Assembly (NCBI RefSeq): GCF_964340395.1
Contig: NC_135557.1
Span: 23,288,725-23,313,724 of the forward strand
From: Glandiceps talaboti
Lineage: Eukaryota > Hemichordata > Enteropneusta > Spengelidae
Reading direction: 5' to 3'
Length of the DNA stretch: 25,000 nt
Program-made: the position numbers and the translations under genes
The notes under the pieces: generated by a model
What the model was told of the DNA's origin: nothing
The model's input: only the letters and a program-made list of their open reading frames with translations
Databases searched by the model: none
Shown here: piece after piece, positions 1-25,000 of the stretch
Numbering within the stretch: the stretch's first letter is position 1
Layout: every line of letters begins with the position of its first letter

Positions 1-416
1 TATATTTGTTAAACATCCCCAGTATCTGCGATTTTTGTTCTTTGCGACCCTGTTTTAAATGTAATGATTTCGCATGCTCTGTTTTAATAATCAACCTCTT
101 AATTATCGGAAAAAAACAGGTTATACATGATTTCAAAAATGCTCTTATTCTGTTGATATGCATTTAGACTCGACAAACTTGATTGTCAAACAACAACATA
201 TATGTTTTACACGAAGCTATTGATTAGATAGTCATCTAAGCTGGTAAACTGCTTTGAGACATCGCATATAAAACAATCAGTTACAATCGTTCAGATAAGG
301 TAACATATTGTGGTTGGCGAATTAAATGTCTGGATTATACGAAGTGTAATGCTGTAACTCTATTTCACTTATCTGTGCAAGCTCATTAGCTAATCAATGA
401 TGCTGGTGAATTTCAG

Positions 417-12344
<11,928 letters not shown>

Positions 12345-12442
12345 ACCTAGCCTGCTACCAGTAATTCAAAACCTTAATATATATGTTCAACGAATTATTA
12401 ACACGCCTAAATTTAAAATAAGAGAGACCAGACTAGAACAAA

Positions 12443-12448
12443 AATAAA
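12443..12448 (+). promoter_or_regulatory. Polyadenylation signal AATAAA of the Ig receptor gene
   Basis: A perfect AATAAA about 100 nt after the stop codon, followed by a T-rich stretch (ttttattttctctttcc) suitable as a downstream element. Confidence 0.6.
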
Positions 12449-12449
12449 A

Positions 12450-15301
<2,852 letters not shown>

Positions 15302-15419
15302 TGCATACAGCATGCACAGGCAGACAATAAGCTCGTCGAATACAAATTTATCGAGAAATAATTTGAACATGTAACACCCCCAGTGACATAGTAGTATCTC
15401 TTGAGTCATGTGTGAAAGA

Positions 15420-16463
15420 AATTCGTTCGTGGATGAAATGTAATTTGTAATTTAGCACTGAATGATGATAAGACTGAGGTCGTCCAATTTTCGTCACGTT
15501 TGAAATCAAATGCTATAGAACTAGCCAGTCTGCGAGTTGGTGACCTCAATGTCACTCCATCTGTTTCCGTTCGGAATTTGGGTGTTACTCTAAGTAGCGA
15601 TGGTTTTATGTCCAACCATATCAGTCAGATATGAAGGAGTGGCTTTTTCGCGCTATCTAGAATTGGCAAGATTCGTAGATTATTAGATAAGGCAACAACA
15701 GAAAAATTAATCCACGCATTCGTAACATCTAGGCTAGACTACTGTAACAGTCTCCTGCATGGTATCTCAAAAGACCAGCTTGCTCGCATTCAATCCATCC
15801 AAAAATGCAGCCGCTCGCCTTGTCAGTCGCACTCGCAAATTTGATCACATTACCCCCATCCTAGTTGATTTACATTGGCTGCCAATTGATGCACGGATCA
15901 AATTCAAAGTCTTGTTACTTACGTATGAAATTGTACTCGCACCATTGTATCTGAAAGATTTAATTGAGTTGTATGTCCCAGCTGGAGATCTTCGATCATT
16001 GAATACATTACGCTTAGTACCACCAAGAGGCAAATTCAATAGAATGTATGGCCAAAGAGCTTTTTATGTCTGCGCTCCTGCTTTGTGGAACCTTTTGCCC
16101 CTAGAAATTCGCACCGCCAAAACGGTTGATTGTTTCAAACGCCGTTTGAAGACGCATATTTTTGTGCAATATTTCTGTTAAACTCACATTTTACAGTTAC
16201 ATTCATGATATTTTCCCAAGGCTTTTAATATTCGACCTCATTCGTAATTGGACATGAATTTCTGTTTTAATTTTTTTTGCTCTTAGACTATTTTTGATAT
16301 GTTCTTACCTCGATCTCTTTTTTATCAGTATTGACTGCATTTTAATTCTCTTTGTTTCATGAACATTATTTATGTGTTTTTTTTGTTTTTGTTTTACTTT
16401 GTTGTGTACAATGCACTGAGACGTATGTGTAGTGCGTTCTTTAAGAATTAAATAATAATAATA

Positions 16464-16465
<2 letters not shown>
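15420..16465 (+). mobile_element. 5'-truncated, inactivated non-LTR retrotransposon (CR1/L2/Jockey-type LINE) fragment
   Basis: The 3' part of a LINE ORF2 with the C-terminal reverse-transcriptase region and its conserved tail. In order I see LNDDKTEVV, NLGVTL, LIHAFVTSRLDYCNSLL, HITPILVDLHWLPID and APALWNLLPLEIR ending in an FKRRLKTHIF-type terminus. The frame is broken: a shift before 15458, a TGA at 15632-15634, and a shift at the A-run 15801-15805. The final open stretch stops at about 16181. A 3' UTR follows and ends in an (AAT)n tail near 16452-16465, which abuts an ATGT microsatellite. The endonuclease and most of the RT are absent. Confidence 0.85.
15458..16181 (+). pseudogene. Broken reverse-transcriptase C-terminal region of the LINE fragment
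   Basis: Frame 1 (15458 to about 15800) carries an in-frame TGA at 15632. From about 15807 the homology continues in the next frame after one extra base in an A-run, and runs to a stop near 16179-16181. LHWLPI and the AP-LWN-LP-IR pattern are characteristic of jockey/CR1/L2-like elements. No function is expected. Confidence 0.82.
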
Positions 16466-16494
<29 letters not shown>

Positions 16495-16680
16495 TGTATG
16501 TATGTATGTGTGTATGAGTGCATGCATGCATGCATGCACGCATGTATGTATGTATGTATGTATGCATGTATGCATGTATGTATGTATGTATGTATGTATG
16601 TATGTGTATGTATGTATGTATGTATGTATGTATGTATGTATGTATGTATGTATGTATGTATAAATGTACGTACGTACGTA
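16466..16680 (+). repeat. (ATGT)n microsatellite with ATGC and ACGT variants
   Basis: An ATGT tract of about 200 bp with ATGC interruptions near 16520-16575 and ending in ACGT units (tacgtacgtacgta). It begins at the LINE 3' tail and probably expanded from it. Confidence 0.95.
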
Positions 16681-17945
16681 CTTGTTTGTCTATCTCTATT
16701 CGGTTTTGTCTCCTCCTTACTTCTCCCAATTTTTTGTGTGTGCTAAAGTTGTCAGATGAGAATGCCATGTACGTGCGTAATACCTCATCCATCGTTTAAT
16801 ATCTAATAGAACGAATTGTATGAGGAAGACTTTGTAAAGAGATAAGATGTGTAAATCTTACATTAGGTCATTCGTAGGACAGAGTGATACTGATTATGAA
16901 TGTGATATGGTTATCACTTTGTCATCGAATATAGGACAAAATAAGGAAGGACAAACGTTTGGTAACTGCTGAACTTTGAAAAACCAACCTGCTTCACCTC
17001 TGAAGCAGGAGAAATATTCATATAATTGTATTTGTTTATACATACAGTATATGCAAATTGTCAGAATTCAAATTAATAAACATATTGTATTTAATTAAGA
17101 TGTATGTGTGTACCTGTACCTGGCGACGAATCGGTATGTTTAAACCATATTATAATCTAATTAGGTGTTGAATACACTCGTCATATTGATGCAAACGTTT
17201 TGAATAAGATGACTTAATAAGCAATGATGCCATTCATCCTATGCATCTGTTAGAATGAAGTGTAAATAGACATCAGTAAAAACAGCTGATTGAAAAAAAT
17301 ATCAAATACATTTTTGATTGTATAGACCCGGTTCAACACATCACGTATAAGGAAGACTACTTTATGAAGGGATGGTTATGATGAAGGGGTGATATGTGCC
17401 GATTTCAAATAACAAACACCCCCAGGTCACATATAGGTCAGTGAGATAAGAATTGCGACTGATAAATGACAATGTGAACAAATACTAAAATTGCTGTGGT
17501 TTTATTAGATAGAGATGAAGTAACTATATGCACTAATATATACAAAACAGACACCTGGACCGGTATGTTAGCGGTGATGAAGGGTACAGTGTGAATGGAT
17601 TAGTAACTCCTCGTAAATCTCAACTTTAAAATACCATGCGACTCATTTAGCTGTTTTCATCAACAATAAATTTCGTTAATGTGTGACATATGACCTGACA
17701 TTACGATTAAAGTTAAGTAAATAATGAGGCCTAGGGTATATCAAATTCACATTGCATGCCTCTGTAATTATAGACAGGCGATCATACTAAAAATCACTAA
17801 TAGGGTTTAATTAAATGAAAACTATGTGACGACTTAGGTGTGGCGATTGTGAATGATTAAAGAAATGGATCCCAACAATCGATACATGCACGTAGGCCAC
17901 ATTAACAATCTGTTAAGTTCTTTATCTAAATCACGTTGGTTCTCC
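16681..17945. other. Intergenic, nothing recognisable
   Basis: No coding, RNA or mobile-element signature recognised on either strand. Confidence 0.55.
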
Positions 17946-18487
<542 letters not shown>

Positions 18488-18503
18488 ATAAATATCTATA
18501 GCA

Positions 18504-19010
18504 GATCTCAATTGTGTGAATTCGCCCAATGGCTTATCCTCTCAAGTCTGGTTTTGAAGGAAAGCTATAATTACATTAATGAAGCTAGGATAAGCTATAG
18601 CAGACAATATTAAATTTCGATATTAAGTAAAATTTGAATTTTACTTTGTCCCTTTGTAATTTGACAGGTATTGCAAAATGCAATTTATTAAATTTTTTAT
18701 CTATTTGTACAAAGGGTGTCACCATCCACGCCTATGTACTTTGGAACGCGGAAATACAAAAATACATGGTGTACATGTGTGACGCACTTTTTATTCTTGC
18801 GGCACCTATTTTTTTACAGGTGTGGGGGAAAGGTCATAGAAGATATGGATATATAGTTGACGATAATGAAATAAATTAAACACCCTTCTTATGTTAGCCT
18901 TCAGAGTAAAACAGTATATATCGTTTGTTCTGTAAATTATTTAGAAAGTTAAAATTATTATATGATAAATGCGCAATTACATAGATATAATAACAATACA
19001 TATCCATGTA
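18504..19010 (+). repeat. Repeat unit copy 2 (about 500 bp, paralogous to 10853-11330)
   Basis: Colinear with copy 1 in intron 13 of the receptor gene, including ttgaattttactttgtccct, tttgtacaaagggtgtcacc and gtttgttctgtaaattattt. Short indels (for example 2 bp near 18846) shift the open frames between the copies, so conserved coding is not supported. Confidence 0.88.
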
Positions 19011-19034
19011 ATCTTTCTCTCCATCCCTCCCTTT

Positions 19035-19043
<9 letters not shown>

Positions 19044-19115
<72 letters not shown>
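19044..19115 (+). repeat. (CT)n microsatellite after repeat copy 2
   Basis: A CT run of about 72 bp, preceded by a C-rich stretch, at the same relative place as the CT tract that follows copy 1. Confidence 0.95.
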
Positions 19116-22041
19116 ATTCAAGTGACATGTCTCTAATTTGATACAAAATGTACCGTGACCCAAACTATGTTTCCTAGTAAAAGAGTACACATAGATCGAT
19201 TGGCCTAGCAATTATCTTTTGATCTTACGTCTTTGGAAAATAAGGAACGCGGAAAGTTGCAAATGAGTAAATACATCGATTGATATACTTATCCAAACAT
19301 CACCCGAACATTTTATTTATTTTCGAAAACATTTATAACTAAGATAACGTATCCTTGTTTGCACTATAGTAACGGCAAACATTTACACTGGGAAACAAAG
19401 AGGGCGCTCGACTACAAATGGACATCGTCTCTATGTGAATGTTATAAACATGTATTTATAAGACTATTATAAAAATGACATACTGGTTTTCTAATGATAT
19501 GACGAGTTTAGAATTAAATAATATACATTCTGTTGCTACACATGTTAAGTTTACTTTATATGTGTATATGCACCCAGTCACTATATAAATATTAGCTAAA
19601 TCTCATGATTGCTGATTATTCAAATTGTATTTCTTAATTCGAGGACGCCATAATATTGCGATAAAATGGATTAGAGACATTCATAACATGTGTGTTACAT
19701 TAGTTAATATTAACACGCAAATTAGTAGGGATAGATGTCACACTTGAGACAGCAGAGACTGGTAGAGACTGCCACTGTTAGTTAATGATGAATCGTCGGT
19801 GTTAGTGTCATCATTATCTGATCACGGAACATCCAGATAACATGTACAGAGTAATAACAACATCTTATTTGTTTCAATAAAACCTGACAGTGATTAATGA
19901 CCTCATTTGACCTTATAACTAGGACACTTAAATTAGACTGAAATCCATGAGAGGAAATTTCCACATGTTCAAAGAGGGCTCTATCCTCACTTCGTTTCAT
20001 ATTGCAAAGACCTGCATTATTTAGTCATAGACAGTTATTACAATTTGTATGTTTAATGATGAACGTATACATATATGAAGCGTTGTCGAGAATGTTCCTA
20101 ACATATTTTATCAATGCCTCAATCTTCATGATTTATCTTTTTTTCTCTTTTTAAATTTTCGTCGTAGAAAGCTAACGAAGCACAAACAAGTTAGCAACTC
20201 TGTAATTGCCCTTACATTTAATCTTGGTTCATACCAAGGTACATACTTTAAATATGTTGGAGTAAATTATGCATAGCTTTATCCCTAACTTCCAGTGTCT
20301 ATATATGTATCGATAAATGTGAATTATTCAAATGTTGCACCTTTCACCTTATATTTTATACAATTCTCTATTTACTACTTGTCAAACTGACTTATGTCAT
20401 ATAATACAACTGCGTGCAAATTCATCACGTTATATGTTTTCCAGACAAGCATAAACAAAAAGGAGAATCTATATATTATACAATCAGGGAAAAAAACATT
20501 ACAGTAATTATGTTAAGTTTATGAACACAACAACTTGGACTCCGACTTCCATGGTATGAAAAACATGCTTTTTAATTTGCATGTTCACTATTCAGAACTG
20601 TGAAAGGCAATCTACGTACACATTACACGATATGAGCTAATGATGAATGTCAGGACAGTCTTTGATAAAACAGGGATATGCCACAATAGCTATAACGACA
20701 GTTCTCATTAGTATTGATAATATCTATATTTATATTCAGGGCTTACCTCAGCCATAATCTGCTATTTCCTTAATTAGGCACATATTATATATCCAAGGCA
20801 GACATAAATAGATCCACACGATTTGACAACGTGTTAGATGACTTTTAACCCAAACTATCACATCATCCGATGAGGGCGAATATCGTAAAATTAACAGAGG
20901 GATAAGAACTACCAGAAATGCCGTAGAGGGCAGTCTACAAGGAGATATTTAGACAAGTTGTCTTACATTACAATAACCACTACTACAAATCAGAGTCACT
21001 CACACGCATACAAGTTAGCTAGTAGTTAAACATATTGCTAAACATGGCTTTAAGAAATTGATGGAATCATCGAAAATATCCAATAACATTGTTGTGTATG
21101 GATTACATTTTCATAATATACAGACTCGAATTATACACCAAACACTGTAATATTGGCATTTATAAATATGTTTTATTGAAATCAACAAGAATGATTATTT
21201 GACGAAAGTAAAACAGGTTCTTGAAATTAAAAAAAAAATAAAAAATACTAACAGAGAATAAAATAAACGACATACAGTATTTATTTCAAACCATAAATTA
21301 ACACATTAAGTTAAGATTGTTAATTTATTTTATCTGTTTATCAGTCTGTTTATTTATTTATTTGTTTATATAACCCAACAGCTTGTCCTAGTAAAATTTG
21401 TTTATAATACAATTACCTTGACTACTGTTGACAATACACAAATAGGACAAAATCAATAAAAACACTGCTAAAATGATGTCAACATAAGTAATCAATTACA
21501 ACGCCCGTAAAAACCGCTAAAAAGCCAAAAAGGTCCATATTCTGAAAATTGTGTGTGGAGTTTTAAAAAATAACTGACTCTTGAATAAATATGTATATGT
21601 TAAGAAGGTGGTCAAAGGAGTTGACAACGAAAGTAACAACTTAGAATAATGCAATGGACATCTTGTATCATTATGTAAGTGCTTTATGTCTATTGTATTG
21701 TAATATCATTACAAGAGGTAAAACGTATGTTATTGTCATATTTACTCCTCAGCTGGTGATTCATACACACGTTTAATATGTATATAGTTTAAAATATATT
21801 TGTTCGACTAAAATTACCACTGAATATAAAGTTTACAGCACACAATTTCGAAATATCAAACTGTACTAGTGTCAGGTATTCTTGTTTATAAATAATCTGT
21901 AAATGCAAATGTAATTCTTCTGTGTAAAGATATCATTAATTCATGTACAACTAATTCATGTACTGTATATTTTTGGGTAGAGTCCGACACATTTTGTAAT
22001 GTGTAGTACCACACTTGGTAAGCTTAGAATGGTGCCATCTC
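19116..22041. other. Intergenic, nothing recognisable; 3' flank of the kinase gene at its right end
   Basis: AT-rich with short TTTA/TTTG runs. No gene, RNA or element was recognised. A minus-strand ATTAAA at 21772-21777 is a weak polyadenylation candidate for the kinase gene. Confidence 0.5.
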
Positions 22042-23990
<1,949 letters not shown>

Positions 23991-24670
23991 TCCACTACAC
24001 TACACTACACTACACTACACTACACTACACTACACTACACTACACTACACTACACCACACCACACCACACAACACCGCACCGCACCGCACCGCACCACAC
24101 CACACCACACCACACTACACTGAACTGCACTGCACTACACTACGCAACACACTACACTACACTACACTACACTACACTACACTACACTACACCACACCAC
24201 ACCACACCGCACCGCACCGCACCACACCGCACTACACCACACCACACCACACCACACCAGACCACACCACACCACACCACTGAACTGCACTGCACTACAC
24301 TACGCAACACACTACACTATAATACACTACACTACACTAGTGTACTGCTCCGCACCGCACTACACTACACTACATTACACTACACTACACTACACTACAC
24401 TACATTACACTGCACTACACACTAAACTACACTACACTACACTGCACTTTACTACACTACACTACATTACACAGCACTACACACTACACTACACTAAACT
24501 ACACTACACTACATTACACTGCACTGCACTACACTATATTACACTGCACTACACTACAATACACTACATTACAATGTACTACACTACATTACACTGCACC
24601 ACACTACACTACACTACACCACACTACACTACACTACACTACACTACACTACACTACACTACACTACATT
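23991..24670 (+). repeat. (ACTAC)n-type minisatellite, about 680 bp
   Basis: Pentanucleotide array of cacta/cacca/caccg variants. A longer unit repeats at 160 bp: tgaactgcactgcactacac followed by tacgcaacacactacac occurs at 24121 and again at 24281. Open frames through it are artefacts. Confidence 0.95.
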
Positions 24671-25000
24671 TACACTGTATGTACCAGATGCCAATGAGTA
24701 CTGAGGTAAGAATGTGTTCTACCTACTTCCATTTTGTTTTCATTCAATAAGTTGAAAAACTGAAGTGTTCTTCATCTATCAATATTATATGAACCAAATA
24801 TATTTGTAATGCGTTGCTTCGGTGAGTTTGGGTAAAATTGGCTGGAGATAGTCATGTGATCCGCAAAGTCAGTAACCGACTAGTTTTACTGCCATCAAAG
24901 GTATACGTGAAACAAGAAATGTTATTAAATTGGACTCCAATAAATATAAATAATGCATAAGTAATGTCGAGATATTCAATTAATATATATAGCCTAACAA
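24671..25000. other. Right end, nothing recognisable
   Basis: AT-rich sequence, probably still inside the kinase gene on the minus strand. No kinase exon was recognised. Confidence 0.5.

Noticed and set aside
16305-16799. Open frames rich in Met-Tyr-Val-Cys or His-Thr-Tyr-Ile
   Set aside because: Products of the ATGT microsatellite in overlapping frames.
18634-18879. Open frame in repeat copy 2 ending KGHRRYGYIVDDNEIN, with an acceptor-like tttttttacag in front
   Set aside because: The matching stretch in copy 1 has a 2-bp length difference and a different frame, so conserved coding is not supported. A duplicated terminal exon cannot be fully excluded.
19410-19424. gactacaaatggaca reads DYKWT, as in the C strand of the A-type Ig domains
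   Set aside because: No flanking Ig similarity, no cysteines in place and no splice sites. Taken as chance.
23991-24670. Regular repeat array considered as CRISPR-like
   Set aside because: Pentameric minisatellite without spacers, in an intron-containing animal genome.

Overview
The window is animal (invertebrate metazoan) genomic DNA. It is AT-rich and intron-dense, with GT-AG introns of about 0.2-1.4 kb, long microsatellites and a decayed LINE. The phylum cannot be fixed from the sequence. The exon structure, Ig/tyrosine-kinase content and LINE type fit an invertebrate deuterostome or a lophotrochozoan.

Region 1 (1-12,450, + strand) is the 3' part of one large gene for a cell-surface immunoglobulin-superfamily receptor. 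Sixteen coding exons join in frame: 2 leading bases plus 1,013 codons, then a stop at 12342-12344. Nine exons each carry one complete Ig domain with phase-1 introns on both sides. Exon 10 carries the transmembrane helix. Six small exons carry a cytoplasmic tail of about 170 residues with several tyrosine motifs. The last exon holds a textbook ITIM (ITYADL) and a textbook ITSM (TPYAAI), an arrangement like vertebrate inhibitory receptors such as SIRP-alpha. The signal peptide and any earlier domains lie upstream of the window. Ig domains 1, 3, 4, 5 and 7 are close paralogues with a mosaic identity pattern that suggests gene conversion. Domains 2, 6, 8 and 9 are more diverged.

Region 2 (12,450-22,040) is intergenic. 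It holds a 5'-truncated, frame-broken CR1/L2/Jockey-type LINE fragment (about 15,420-16,465), several long microsatellites, and a second copy (about 18,504-19,010) of a roughly 500-bp sequence also present in an intron of the receptor gene. Both copies lie between CT/CTGT-type repeats.

Region 3 (22,042-23,659, - strand) is the 3' end of a tyrosine-kinase gene. Four in-frame exons encode the C-terminal half of the kinase lobe and a short tail with a YINI motif. The rest of the gene lies beyond the right edge. One kinase intron is almost entirely a GGT-rich minisatellite, and an ACTAC-type minisatellite of about 680 bp lies upstream. The two genes are convergent. A receptor with phosphotyrosine motifs beside a tyrosine kinase is a suggestive pairing, but the window does not show that they interact.

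No RNA genes, CRISPR arrays or prokaryotic features were seen.
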